This document shows, piece after piece, positions 1 to 10,800 of a stretch of 64,000 nt of DNA. Under the pieces are notes generated by a model, which worked only from the letters and a program-made list of their open reading frames with translations, was not told where the DNA came from and made no database searches. The position numbers were made by a program, and so were the translations under genes. Source of the DNA: Edaphochlamys debaryana (taxonomy: Eukaryota; Chlorophyta; Chlorophyceae; Chlamydomonadales); contig JAEHOE010000019.1 in assembly GCA_016858145.1 (NCBI GenBank), positions 558,001 to 622,000 of the forward strand, written 5' to 3'. Within the stretch, counting starts at the first letter, position 1; each line of letters starts with the position of its first letter.

Positions 1-129
1 TCAGCAGCCTGGGACGCCTTGTTGGCCTGGTCACCACCGCCCGATCCGCACTGGGCCTCACCTCATCCCACCTGGATTGACTCTCAGCCGCCCTCCTCCG
101 CATTTCCTTCCCCTTGCCCCACACCCCAG
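1..129 (+). other. Probable intron or exon edge of the wax-synthase-like gene
   Basis: This stretch lies upstream of the first exon that can be placed and ends in a pyrimidine-rich tract with a CAG acceptor at 127-129. The upstream exon of the gene lies outside the window or is a short fragment that I cannot delimit. Confidence 0.4.
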
Positions 130-1613
130 CTGGCTACATGTGGTTCTTCGTCTCGCTCTGCCTGGACCTGGCCACGCCTCTCAGCGGCGCGCTGCTCTCC
201 GGCGTGCCGCTACAGCCGGCGATGGACGCGCCTTATGCCGCGGTTTCCGTGCGCGAGTTCTGGGGCCGGCGCTACAACCAGATCGTATCGGCCACTCTGC
301 TGGTGGGTTTACCCCTTCCAGTGAGGGACTGTGGGCTGGGGTCAACGAGGGGCGGCTAAGCAGCCCGGAGGTTCATGTTGTTGTCGACAAAGCTCCATTC
401 TTGTGACATGATTGACCCTGGCCGGACGCCGAAATTTACAACGGGAAGCCCTGCTCCCCGCACGCCACAGCGCACCCCGTCGCTTCTCCCGCTCCCGTTC
501 CCCCGCCTCCTCCACCTCCTCTTCCCTCCCTAGGAAACCGTCTACAAGCCCCTGGTGGAGCGCCGCTGGGTGGCGGAGCCCCGCCCCGACACCGCCAGCC
601 CCGCCGACGCTTCCGCAGGTGCCCAGGCCGGGTCCAAGCGTGTGGCGGTGCGCGCAGGGCCCCCGCCCGACCGAGCCGACGCCCCCGCAGGCCCCAGCCT
701 GGGCAACGGGGCCCCAGCGACTCCGGACCCGCAGACGCCCAAGGCCGCGGCGGCCCAGCGGCCCAGGGTCAGCACGGGCCTCTCGGTAGCTGCCCTCATG
801 GCATCGTTCGTGGTGTCGGGCCTGATGCACGAGCTGGTGATTGCGTGAGTGGGGCGCGGGGGATAGAGCCTCGTTGTGGGGTTCGCCTTTTGCCTTGCAT
901 GCGCTCTTCTGGCAGCCGAGCTGAGCTGAGCCCGCATGCTGGTGCTTCCACTTTGTCTGCGTGCAACGCCTCACCTCACACCTGCTCCCGGCACTACTCC
1001 TGCAGCATGATGTGCCGGCGGCTGGAGGGCTCGTTCCGCATGACGTCGTTCTTCATCGCCCAGCCCCTAATCATCCTGGCACAGGTGGGCACTTCTCTTA
1101 TCGGGAGGAGAGCCCGCGCGGGATGCAGCAGTTGCAGGACGCGGTGCGGTGAAGCCACCCCAACACTGGGCGAGTGAGAGCCACCAATCGGCACGGGATT
1201 GAGCAGAGTCCGCGGACTGTCCTGGGACGACAGGGCCTTGGTCGCAGATACTTTATTGGGCGGACACCAGGTGGCCGCATCACTCGCCCTGCTCGTTCGT
1301 ACACCGGCGATGATGGCTAGCCATTGTCTCTACAGTCACTGAAACCCCGCATCGATCCCCTCCTCCTCCTCCCGGTTCCCTCCCGTCTGCGCAGGAGACG
1401 GCCACCAACGCCCTCGTCCCCGCCAAGCTGCGGGAGCAGACCCTGGTGCGGCTGCTGCGCACGGCCGTGACTCTGGCGCTTGTGCTGGGCAGCGCGGAGC
1501 TGTTCTGGTCGGCCTTGGAGTCGTGCCGCATCGACCAGCGGGGGCTGGAGGAGGTGGTGGGGAGCATCACGGCCGTTATGGAGCGGGTGAGGGGCGCCGG
1601 GCTGCTTGGGTGA
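130..1613 (+). CDS. Wax-synthase-like MBOAT acyltransferase, 5' truncated by the window
   Basis: Membrane-bound O-acyltransferase of the plant wax synthase type, which would transfer a fatty acyl group from acyl-CoA to an alcohol in the ER membrane. Four exons can be placed: 130-302, 534-844, 1005-1084 and 1395-1613 (stop TGA), all with GT-AG junctions in matching phase. The first carries the family signature (MDAPYAAVSVREFWGRRYN, compare the PYLATSLRDFWGRRWN pattern known from wax synthases). The second continues with ETVYKPLVERRW and ends in a hydrophobic segment with SGLMHELVIA, whose His is the presumed catalytic MBOAT histidine. A ~65-residue Pro/Ala-rich insert separates these two blocks. 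The last two exons encode further hydrophobic segments (SFFIAQPLIILAQ and LVLGSAELFWSAL). The N-terminal half is outside the window. Family assignment is confident; the substrate is not known. Confidence 0.82.
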
Positions 1614-2533
1614 GGGCGGAGAGGTGCGTGGTTGGGGTGCCTGGGTGTGCGTTTAAGCTGCAGTGGTCGGACGTTTTGATGACAGAACTGGAGTAGAGGG
1701 TACTGGGGAGGACAGGTGAAGAAGTCGAGAAGGGACTCGGACGAAGATGCTGGGTGACGCTGTACTGTACCGTGCCGCAAGGCGCGAGGATGGGGGTGAA
1801 CGCAGGGAGTGCACGGGTGTTGATACTTGTGATGATGCGTATGATACATCTGGTGACTGTCGAATGGTACTGGCGGTTGTTGTGATGGTTGGATCGACCC
1901 ATGCCGATGGAGTCGAGCGCTGAAACTGTGGAGGCGCAGCGTGGTCAGCGCAGGCGGGAGGGTGGGCTTCGACGGTTCGGCAAGGGGTTGAGGGAGGCAG
2001 GGGTCGGTAGCCTGGGTAGCCCTTCTTGTTGGCGGGCTTAGCCCTGGGCTCAGGCGCGGATCTGAGGCGGAGATGTTGGATGTAACATACGAGGCACACG
2101 CGGTTCAAGACTCACATACCAGGCGGCGTGACCTTGACATGCCAGGCCAGGTGCTGTAGGCGGCAACGTCGCTTCAATCGCTCCTGTCGATGGCACACGA
2201 GGTGCACTGGTGCAGGAGCGTTAACTCGCAACACGACTACTGCTGCACACTCAACGAGAGAAGTGGCAGGTGGGCCCGGACTTGTGACCTGACCTCTTTT
2301 ACGCCTGCGTGCCTTGGCGGGAGACGGGGGTGGGGACCGTGTCCGAGCGTGCCGGCGCGCATGTGCATGTCCGCGCGCGGGGGCATTGATCTGAGGCTCC
2401 TCACTACGCTGACCGGCATTAGACACACACATATTTCCTTTACGCTGCGCCTACCTTGTTGGACCAGCCCCGCACGCTAATTCCGCGAGCTTGAAGCCGA
2501 CATCTGTCACTTGCGGCTGCCCAGCGGACCAAA
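1614..2533 (+). other. 3' UTR of the acyltransferase, then spacer/promoter of the next gene
   Basis: No convincing coding exon is visible. A TGTAA polyadenylation signal at 2081-2085 gives the acyltransferase a 3' UTR of about 470 bases. The rest, about 2100-2533, is presumably the promoter and 5' UTR of the small gene at 2534. No clear TATA box was seen. Confidence 0.5.
2081..2085 (+). terminator. TGTAA polyadenylation signal
   Basis: TGTAA is the usual polyadenylation signal of chlorophycean nuclear genes. This one lies 468 bases behind the acyltransferase stop codon, and no other TGTAA was seen in between. Confidence 0.55.
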
Positions 2534-2876
2534 ATGATCTACGACGTCAACTCGCACCTCTTCCGATCATTCCTGGCCGTCAGCGGCGGGTCGAACGTTG
2601 GCGCCGCCAAGTGAGTATGGGCCAGCGACGCCCTGGCCCGAGGCCGCCCAGGGACAAGCCCGGGAAGCTCGTGGAGCATGCATTGCAGCGATGGCAGCGT
2701 AAAATGCGTGGCGGGGCTTTCGAAGGCCGGGTGCTGCTGCGTCGCGGACTTCCGTCTTGCACCTTGTCTGCCGCGTCCGATCGCTACATCCGCTCGTGCT
2801 TTCCTCCTACAGGACCGGCCCCAGGCGGGCACCAGGGGAAAAGGCTAAGGAGAACAAGCATGCTTTCGTCGAGTAA
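2534..2876 (+). CDS. Small conserved-looking 46-residue protein
   Basis: Two exons, 2534-2610 and 2813-2876, joined by a GT-AG intron in phase 2, give a 46-residue protein that begins MIYDVNSHLFRSFLAVSGG and ends in a Lys-rich tail (EKAKENKHAFVE). The start codon has the strong context ACCAAAATG. From memory, land plants have a small unnamed protein of about the same length that starts with a very similar MxYDVNSPLFRSFL segment and also ends in a charged tail; I cannot name a function. It has no signal peptide and no membrane segment. The gene is flanked by its own spacer and a TGTAA signal at 3098, which supports a separate transcription unit. It would be missed by gene callers with a 60- or 100-codon cutoff. 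Confidence 0.65.
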
Positions 2877-3097
2877 AGGCGCTGCTGGCGGGCAAAGCTG
2901 GAGACACGCGTGCGATGCTGGAGGTGGAGCAGTTGCCGACTGCGCTGGGCGGAGCGAGGGGATTCGGAGGGGCGCCCCATAGACGGGCATTGTTGCTCAA
3001 GGGCACCCTCGAGCAGCAGTTTTGCCCCTGGTCGCATCAATCTCTGTATGCGACCTAGAGGGGCTGGAGGAGGCCGATGAGCTAGACAGGAGTGGCT

Positions 3098-3102
3098 GTA
3101 AG
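3098..3102 (+). terminator. TGTAA polyadenylation signal of the 46-residue gene
   Basis: TGTAA lies 222 bases after the stop codon of the small gene and is the first such motif downstream of it. Confidence 0.55.
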
Positions 3103-3690
3103 GTTGGGTGGGAGACCACCGAAGTGTGTCTGGGCCTGTCCCCCGACCCCGCTGTCCCCGGCGGACTCTACCCTCTCCAGCCGAGCTCGGTTTGTGTATC
3201 GAGCGGTAACTAGCTAAAGGTCCACACAGCAGAGCGCAGGGGAGGGCCACCCGGCGTGCCCGACCGAGGCCAACATGCCACTGCCGGGATGTGCCGGGCG
3301 CGAGGCCGGTGCTTCACTGCTCCTGCGATGCGCAGGGCCGGTTGCAGCTCCGCGGTCCGACGGGTGATCAGACGAAGCAGCTCAGCTGGAGAGGGAACCC
3401 TGGGGAACCAACTGGGGCGGAGGGGCAGCACGCACACAGCCTCTGCCCATGCAGCACGCAGACTCTGAGGAGGCCCCGTTCCTAGACCAGAGACCATAGC
3501 TTGCTGTGTGGTCTCACCATAGCTCCACGCCCTCGTTGCTGCGGCCTCACTCGTTGCGCTGGAAGCATCCCCGACACCGAAGTCGCCCAACACGACTCGT
3601 ATCGCTCCTTAAACACCACTTCGCTCAAAGATCAGTTGTAATCTTAGTCGATTTCTCAAGGCTGCAAGGGTTCCCGACTCTACCACTGCG
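3103..3690. other. Spacer and promoter/5' UTR of the ISCA gene
   Basis: No coding exon was recognised. The composition drops in GC just before 3691 (for example AT-richer sequence at 3600-3665), as is common for algal promoters and 5' UTRs. No TATA box can be assigned with confidence. Confidence 0.4.
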
Positions 3691-5095
3691 ATGGCCCTGT
3701 CGCGGGTTCTGCACGCTGCCTCACTGGCTGAGCGCATCCTGAGCGGCTCTCTAACCCAAAGCCTGGCACAAGCCTCTGGCTGGGCTGGCGTGGCCGCTCC
3801 GGCAGCCGCTCGGGCGTGGCAACGTCACCCGGGCTGGAGCTTGCCAACCCCCTTCAGCACGGCGGCCACCTCAGCTGCGGCTGACTCTGAGGGGCTTGTC
3901 ATCCACCCGTCTGCAGCGTCGGTGAGGGGGGTCGTGCGTGGGCCTGGGTGCCGTGGGTTCGCCAGTGCACTCGTGCCAAGGAGGGGTGGGGGGCGAAGCG
4001 TAGGCGGGGTTGTCCCTAGCCAGCCCTAGCTAGCCCCTAGCCCCAACCCCAACGCCCTGGCCATTGTAGCCCTTGGGAAGGGGCGTTTATGGCAACCCTG
4101 GCGCAACCGCACGCACGGAAACCTCCACCTCTCCTCCGCCGACGTGCCGGTGGCACATGAGGCTCCTTCCTACGGATTCCCTCTTGCACTCACACGCCGC
4201 CACCTCGTTCAACTCCACGTTCCGCGCCGCCCCCGCCCTCGCCCTCGCCCGCCCCAAACAGCGCCTGTCCGAGCTTCAGGCCTCCAAGCGCCAGGGGGGG
4301 GAGCCCGTGGTGCTGCGGATAGAGGTCGAGGGAGGCGGCTGCTCGGGCTTCCAGTACCGCTTCAAACTGGACGACCCGGTCCGGCCGGACGACATGTGAG
4401 CCTGGCGACGCTTCAGAGTGCCGGCGACCATTTAGGTTGCTTGGTTGGGGTAGTGGGGCGGCGGCGCTGGTGCTCCGTTGCCTGCGTCTGTGAGCTCTGG
4501 GCTCTGCTGGCTCAGCTCAGCTGGCGGAGCTCAGGGGCGGTACCGTTCGGTGACGCCATCCTCCACACGGCGTCACCCCGCTGCCGGGAGTGCCGGCACC
4601 AGCCTGTGACCCTAAGCCCGCCTTCACTCCCCTGCCCTCCCTGGGGTTGCTGTCTGTCCGCAGCGTGTACGAGGCTGGCGGCGGGCAGGTGGTGTGTGAC
4701 GCCATCTCCCTGGAGTTCCTGCGGGGGGCCACACTGGAGTTCGAGGACACGCTCATGCGGGCAGCGTTCTCGGTGGGTGGGGCAGGCAGGCGGGGCTGGG
4801 AGCAGGCGGCGGGTGCGGGAAGGCCAGGGGCGTGAGGCCGGGATACTGGGACTCTCAGTAGTTCGGGGGCCAAGGGCTGCCCTTATGTTTGCTGTCGGTC
4901 AAGAGTCGTGCCCTTTACAAGTCAGGCACAAGGACAAGACGGGGGCGCCGCCCACAAGGAGAGAATTCGCAGTCTCAGGTTGGCCCATGAAGCGGTGCCG
5001 GCCCCCCTCCCCGTTTGCTCACGCAGATCAGCAAGAACCCCAACGCGGACGCATCGTGCGGCTGCGGCAGCTCCTTCTCGGCCAAAATGAAATGA
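3691..5095 (+). CDS. ISCA2: A-type Fe-S cluster assembly protein, mitochondrial IscA/ISCA2-like
   Basis: Iron-sulfur carrier of the HesB/IscA family, expected to pass [4Fe-4S] clusters to mitochondrial apoproteins. Four exons (3691-3921, 4262-4395, 4664-4772, 5027-5095) join in consistent phase and give 180 residues. The first ~65 residues are Ala/Arg/Ser-rich with few acids ([17 protein letters not shown]), like a mitochondrial presequence. The A-type domain starts at about residue 68. The three cluster-ligand cysteines are present: one in GGGCSGFQY (about Cys104) and two in the C-terminal SCGCGSSF (about Cys169 and Cys171). The C-terminal [17 protein letters not shown] resembles the ISCA2 branch more than ISCA1. 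The acceptor before RLSELQ (4258-4261) was chosen because it restores the conserved helix at the start of the domain. Spliced length agrees with the family plus a presequence. Confidence 0.9.
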
Positions 5096-5473
5096 GGCAG
5101 CCGCGGAGGCTACCGACGTCAGCATGCCGCCCACGGAGGGCGTTCCGGGCTGGCTGTCAGGGCAAGCCGAGCCTGGAAAGGAGCCTGGCCCGAGGTGGAG
5201 CCCGGATCGACGTGGTCGCGTCCGGGTATTGGGGGCGCTGGCTCGGCCAGGGGCATGGGCGGCGGAGGCATGGGCGGGGGAGCTCCTGGCGCAGGCGCTG
5301 GGCCCTGGACCTGGAGCAGCCGTGCAATGCATGGCAGTGGCCCTGCAGGGGATGGTGGACAGGCCGCGGGGAGGCAGGGTGCGAAGTCTGCGAACACACG
5401 AGCCCGGAGCCGCGTTTGGCGGGGGTGTGGTGGGAGACGAAGTGCTCCAGGGCAGGGTCAGCGGTGTTGGTGG

Positions 5474-5605
5474 AATGGGGTGGTGGAGGGGTTGTAAGGG
5501 CGCTGCGGGAATGAGGTGGTGGAAGGGTTGCGAAGACATCAACCAAGCGAAGGTTACTTGGCTGTGGAGCAGGAATGGGGTGGTGGAGGGGGTGGTGGAG
5601 GGGAT
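5474..5605 (+). repeat. Imperfect repeats of a GGTGGTGGAGGGG unit
   Basis: The motif AATGGGGTGGTGGAGGGG occurs at 5474, in a diverged form at about 5511, and again at about 5574 followed by a shortened extra copy. The array lies in the 3' UTR of the ISCA gene and overlaps its likely polyadenylation signal. Confidence 0.5.
5493..5497 (+). terminator. TGTAA polyadenylation signal of the ISCA gene
   Basis: This is the first TGTAA after the stop codon, about 400 bases downstream, inside the GGTGGAGGGG repeat stretch. Confidence 0.5.
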
Positions 5606-6061
5606 GACCGTGGCGGCACGGGTCAACACCCTGCAGGAGCTGCACTGCTGGACTCGTGGACTTCTGCTTAGCATTGTCTCCCCTCCCGTGGAAGCGCATG
5701 GTGGCTGTGCAGGCGTTGGGGAGAGCCAAATAAGACCGTGGATTGTGGAAGGACCTCGTGTTGCGGTGTCAGAGAGGTCCGAAATGCATCCCGGGCGCCG
5801 ATGGGGAGCGGAGCCCGATGACGCGCGGCCCGCATTGCGACGGCCCCCGGGCGGGGCGGGGAAGAAACACGCCTGCATTCCCGGAGTCCCGCTCTCTGTT
5901 AGCACTGCCCACATTCTCGAGTATGCTGAGCACGTTCAGGCCGCACTCCCTGCCGTCCCGCTCCACGCGTGCGGGATCATCCCTCCAAAGTAGCGCGCCC
6001 GTGCGCCCTTCCCCGTTTCCGGACCAGCGTTCGTCGCTATATCCAGGATAAGGATGGTGAC
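5498..6061. other. Spacer and upstream region of the coiled-coil gene
   Basis: No confident exon is visible. The sequence from about 5990 to 6061 stays open in the frame of the following gene and reads like coding sequence (RRYIQDKDGD just before the first ATG), so an upstream exon or a start before 6062 is possible. A separate short frame from an ATG at 5923 (MLSTFRPHSLPSRS) could not be spliced to it in phase. Confidence 0.35.
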
Positions 6062-6962
6062 ATGATACTGATATCGCGCCAGCAACTCAAGGCGATTGAG
6101 CGACGCGTGGAGGATCTCGAGCGGCGCTTCGAGCGCAGCGATGACCAAGTGGCGATCCTCAGCCAGCACTTCATCTACAACGTCGCGGACCAGCTTGAGG
6201 ACCTCGCGAGCCCTGGCAGCGAGGCGGCGCCCCTTCGGCAGGAGTCCGTCATGGGCGCAATCTTCCTGTGCTCTGCCGAGCGCGCGCGGGGCGCGCTGCC
6301 GGAAGCCCTGACGAGCGCCTGCGACACCATCACTGACTACGCGGAGAGCCAGGGTGAGACCCTGTCCTAAGCCCTCAACGCCTCAGCCCGGGGGCCGGGG
6401 GGGAGGATAGGTCCTTCCCAGCGAGGGGTCCCCTGTTCCCAGCTAATCAGAAGGAGTTCCCCTCTGAAGGGGGCAGCGGCCGCAGCGCTGCCGCCGTCAT
6501 TCGGCAATCGGCACCCGCCTCACGACGACCCTGTGTCCCGGCGTTCTTCCTCCTCCCACATGTCATGGCGCACAGCCGGGCTGACCAAGGAGGGCTCCTA
6601 AGGAGGACGCCCGCTCTCCTGTCCCAGACTTGAGCAATAAGTACAAGGTGGGCGAAGCAGGTGGCCGGGTGGGGCAGGCTGGCGGCCTGGTGCACCCGCT
6701 GGGCGGGTCCTGGTGGCTGGAGCCCTCTAGCTGGCTGAACAGCCCTGCCGACGGCATCGAGGGCATGATGTCGACACGCGGCTCCCGCGCAGGCACCTCG
6801 AATCAGCCTGCACGGGAGCGGCGTGTAGACATCATGCCCTCGAGGCCCGCACCCTGACCTTGCGGGGCCCCTCAGGTGTTAGGCCTCCATGCCCGTGTGG
6901 CTGACGGGGCCAAAATGTCCTATGATGTGTCGCCGTCCGGGTTCTGGCAGGTTGTGGCATAA
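6062..6962 (+). CDS. Unrecognised small coiled-coil protein
   Basis: I do not recognise this protein. Three exons fit in phase: 6062-6353, 6628-6647 (only 20 bases) and 6876-6962, giving 132 residues. The first ~40 residues form a heptad-like, highly charged helix (RQQLKAIERRVEDLERRFER), probably a coiled coil. The middle is a mixed helical region (SVMGAIFLCSAERARGALPE). The C-terminus KMSYDVSPSGFWQVVA is compact, looks conserved and depends on correct splicing of the 20-base microexon. No signal peptide or membrane helix is evident. The start is the first ATG in frame; the preceding open sequence means the true N-terminus may lie upstream. A TGTAA at 7576 closes the unit. Coding status is fairly sure from the splice fit; function is unknown. 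Confidence 0.6.
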
Positions 6963-7575
6963 GTGGTGATCGCCTGTGTGCTTGTGTTTAGCCGTTCCCC
7001 GTTCTCGCCCTCCCTTCGCCGCCGCTGTTCCCTCCCCAGGACGATGGAGCCGCCTCCGCCTCCTCCTGGCCGGACCCCACCGCCACCGCTGCCGCCGCAG
7101 AGGTCGCGGCGGATGCAGGACGGAGGCTGCCGCCGCCGGCTGCCTGGCGGCTCTGGGGCTAGCCGCTGTGCGCCGACGGAAGCTTGCCAGCATGTCCCTT
7201 TGTCCCTGACGGTATGGAGCTATGGACTATGCATTCCAGCCTTTAGCTTTGTCGCTGCTAAGCCCCGGCCCGTGCGGAATGTGGCTTCGGCGGTGGTACT
7301 GCGGTTCGTACAATCGGGTACCTGTACGTTTAGGGTGTGCACGTTAACTCAGGCAAGAGTTTGGGTAGGAATTGCGGGAATAGCTTTGTGAGACGCTTGG
7401 GCACGGTGGTGCAAAGTGTGACGTATGACACGTCCTGCAGGGAGGGTGCGGAGGAAGGCTAGTTGTGTTTTGTGTGGACAGGGTGTGGCGGCATCATACG
7501 GAAGAAGCGAAGGCATTAATAAGTCTTACATGGCGGTATTACCCACGAGGGTCTCTACTAAGAGTGATGCCTTTC

Positions 7576-7580
7576 TGTAA
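7576..7580 (+). terminator. TGTAA polyadenylation signal of the coiled-coil gene
   Basis: TGTAA about 610 bases after the stop codon at 6962. It is the only copy found on the plus strand in this 3' UTR. Confidence 0.5.
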
Positions 7581-7650
7581 GCATCAACGGTAAATCTGGC
7601 TCTGGGCTTCCCAACGAGACCTGCACGCCTGAAGTGAAGTCAGTCGCAGC

Positions 7651-7655
7651 TTACA
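7651..7655 (-). terminator. TGTAA polyadenylation signal of the WD40 gene
   Basis: TTACA on the plus strand, that is TGTAA on the minus strand, about 150 bases after the WD40 gene stop codon. It is the expected distance and orientation for that gene. Confidence 0.6.
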
Positions 7656-7802
7656 GACCGGGTTCACTGTCCGGTGTTAACTGCGGTGCACACCACACCC
7701 CTGAACGGCCACGAAGGTTAAGGGCCACACTCGTGCCCCGCCGTACTTAACTCCAGTAAACCGCCATACCATGCTTCCCACCATGATTCAACCTATACAC
7801 CC

Positions 7803-10800
7803 TCACATTATGGAGCACACGTGAGGCGACAGGCCTCCTTCTCCCCCCTCCCCGCCCCCCATGCGCCACCGCCCTCCCGCCCCAGCACCCTCACCCGCGG
7901 CCCCCGCCGCTCCCTCTCCCTCCTGCTCCCCCTCATCACTCGACTCATCGTCTGACCCGAGGTTCAACCTGCGCCTCCGCCCGCGGCCCGCCACAGCAGC
8001 AGCACCTCCCGCGACCCCCTCGCCGTCCGCCGCGGCCCCCGCCAGGCGCCGGGGCGGCGTGGGCCCGAAGGCCGGGATCGTCTCCTCCGGGCTGCCGCTC
8101 CGCCGCCGCTGTCGCTCCATCGCCGTCTGCAGCCGCAGCACGCCCCGCCGGGGCGTGCCACCTGCTCCGCCCAGCCCAAACCCGCCCGCGGCGACGCCCC
8201 CAGCCGCCTCCCCGTCCGAATCCTCGCCAGCCGCCTCCCCGGCACGGCCCCGATCCCGGTCCCGCCCACGGTCCCGGTCCCGGTCCCGACGCTCGGGCGA
8301 GCGTCCCCGGGCCACTGCCTGGCGGGGTGCACCCTCGCCACCGCCAACGGCGGCGCCGGCGGGCTCCGCGGCGGCCAGATCTCCGCGTGCGGCGGCGGCG
8401 CCGTTGAGGGCGGCGGTGGTACTGTTGACGATGTCCGTGGACCGGTCCCGGATGGCCTGTGACACACGGGGGAGGGGCGTGTGCTTCAGACTCAATACCC
8501 ACCAGCTCAGTCCTTTTGGCTGTCTCATGCCTGCCATACAACCCACAAGCGCTCCGTTGCAACCTTTGTCTGCTAAGCCATCCACCCCGCAGGTTGCTGG
8601 AGACACACCCGCCCACCCCGCTGCTCACCGCAGCAAACGTGGCCCAGCCCGCGCCCACGGGCCGGGACCGGGAGGTGGCCTCGGCCTCCGCCTGGCGCCG
8701 TTGCAGGTCGGCGCGGTTGGCATCGGCCAGGGCGCGCTGTGCGGCCGTCAGGCCCCGCCCGTGCCCCTGCCCTCGCACCCGGCCCGCCAGGCCTCTGCCG
8801 ATGCCGTCGCCTCGCCCCGCGCCCCCAGCGTCCTCGCCCTCCGCCAGGGAATCGCTGTCGCTGTCTGTGTCGCTGGCGGCGGCGGCGGCGGCGCCGCCAC
8901 CGGGCAGGCCGCCGCCGGGGCCCCACAGCCGCACCAGGGTGCCGTTGCCGCAGGAGGCAAGCATTGGCTCCAAGGGGTGCACCTGGGCAAGGAGAGGCGG
9001 CAGGTGTGGAGGGTGTGTTAGGGATACACGACAGTCCGATGGCATGGGCAGCTACAGTACGGCATCCTAGCGGCAAGGCACGGCGTGGCTCACCGCGACG
9101 CAGGTGGGGATGACCTGCTCCGGCACAGGCAGCATTCGTACGATGTTGCCGGTGTCGTACTCCCATACGAACACGTGGCCCTCGTCGCTGCCGGACACCA
9201 CGTACGACGGCCCGAAGCCGGAGCCGCCCATGCAGGCCACCTGGGTGGATATGGAAACAAGGACGTATCGTGTCATGCCGGGGCACGCTAGCTTGAGGCG
9301 CTTGCCTATTTGAGCACCAGTAGCACAAGTAGCACCAGTGATTGGCAGCAGGACATCCACGCACCTCTTTGATGGTCATGATATTCTTATGGCCGTCAAA
9401 GCACCGCACAAAGCCCCCGTCCACCGCCGCCGTCGCGGCCGCCTCGCCCGCCGCCGACGGCACGCCGCCACCCTCGACGCCCGCGGGGCCGAGGCGGCTG
9501 CCCCCCGCCTCGCCCTCCGGCCGGCCTCCTGCGCCCGCGGCCCCCAAGCCCCCGGCGCCCCCGAACCCCAGCGAGTCCCAGCTGCGCGCGGCGAAGGGCC
9601 CCGGCGCCGCCTGCGGGCCCATCCCCACGTCAAGCGTCGCCCCTGCAGCCGTGGCGGCTGCCGTGGCGGGCTGAACGCGCACGCCCCAGGGCAAGGGCAG
9701 GGCGTCAAGGCTCATGGGCCCCACACGCCCCACGTCCCGCTGCTGGTCCGCAGCCAGGGGGCTGGCCCAGGGGTTGGGGCTGGCACTAGCACCGCCCTGC
9801 CGTCCGCCAGTGCGGCCTGCCGTGCCCAGGCCCGGTGAGCCCAGGCCCGCGCCGCCCGGCCCAGCCGCCAAGCCCCCGATGCGGCTGCGCAGCTGCAGCG
9901 TCCGAAGCGGCTGCTGCGGCGAGGCGGCCGGGGAGGCAGCGGCCGGGGCGGGGCGGACCAGACTGCGGCCCGAAAAGAAGATGGGGCCGGCTTGGGCGGG
10001 GGGGCCGCCAGGGGCCGGGCGTGTGCGAGGCCCGGCCGAGAGCAGGCGGTCGTCGTCTTCAGAGTCCGTGAGGAGGGGCGGCATGGAGCCGGGCCGCTCC
10101 AGGGAGTCAAGTCGCTCCAGGGGTGGTGGCGGTGGCGGCGGCGGTGGAGTGGCAGCGCCTGTTGTGGGGACGGTGGCATCGGTGGAGGGTGCACGGGCGG
10201 AGGTGACCTGGCCTCCCCTGGAGCCAGCGGGCCCTGCGGCTGCCTGGCCCTCAGGAGGCGGTGTGGGCGTGGAGGCTGCGTCCCCGCGCCTCGCGCGTTT
10301 GCTGATGCCGCCGCTAACGCGTCGGCCTGAGGGGCCGGGCGGTGATAGCCCCTGCAGCCCTGCCCCAGCCAAACGCCCCGCCGCGCTGCTCCCTGCGGCA
10401 GCACCGCTCGTGCCTGCGCCGGCTTGGGCGTCGTCCCTTCCGTCACCCTCGCTGCTGCTAGCCCGACGGGGCGGCCCCCGCCGCCAGCCTGACCGAGTCC
10501 GCGGTGACGTCTCCGCGGCCCCTGAGGCTGCTCCGGAGGCCGCCGCCTCTGCGCCGTCAGGAGGTGCGGACCGCACACGGGCCACGTCGGACCCCAGCGG
10601 CTGCGGGGACTGGCTCTGCTGGTGGAGGCGCCGCCTCCGCCGGCCCCTCCCCAGGTCCTCGTCGATGTCCATGGCCTCCGCTGACCCCAGCGCCGCACCG
10701 GCGCTGCCCCCACCTCCGCCACCGCCTCCCCGCCGCTCCGCCTCCGCCAGCAGGCCACGGAGCTCGCGCTGCCCGCGCCGCGGCGTCCCGCCTCCGCCAC

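Larger units (their letters stand above)
6963..7802. other. Convergent 3' UTRs
   Basis: This stretch holds the 3' UTR of the coiled-coil gene, with a CCG-rich segment at 7040-7140, and from the other side the 3' UTR of the minus-strand WD40 gene. No exon was seen. The two polyadenylation signals face each other at 7576 (+) and 7655 (-). Confidence 0.5.

Noticed and set aside
4144..5514. 456-codon plus-strand frame overlapping the ISCA gene
   Set aside because: It runs through exons and introns in a wrong frame; the spliced ISCA model explains the conserved residues.
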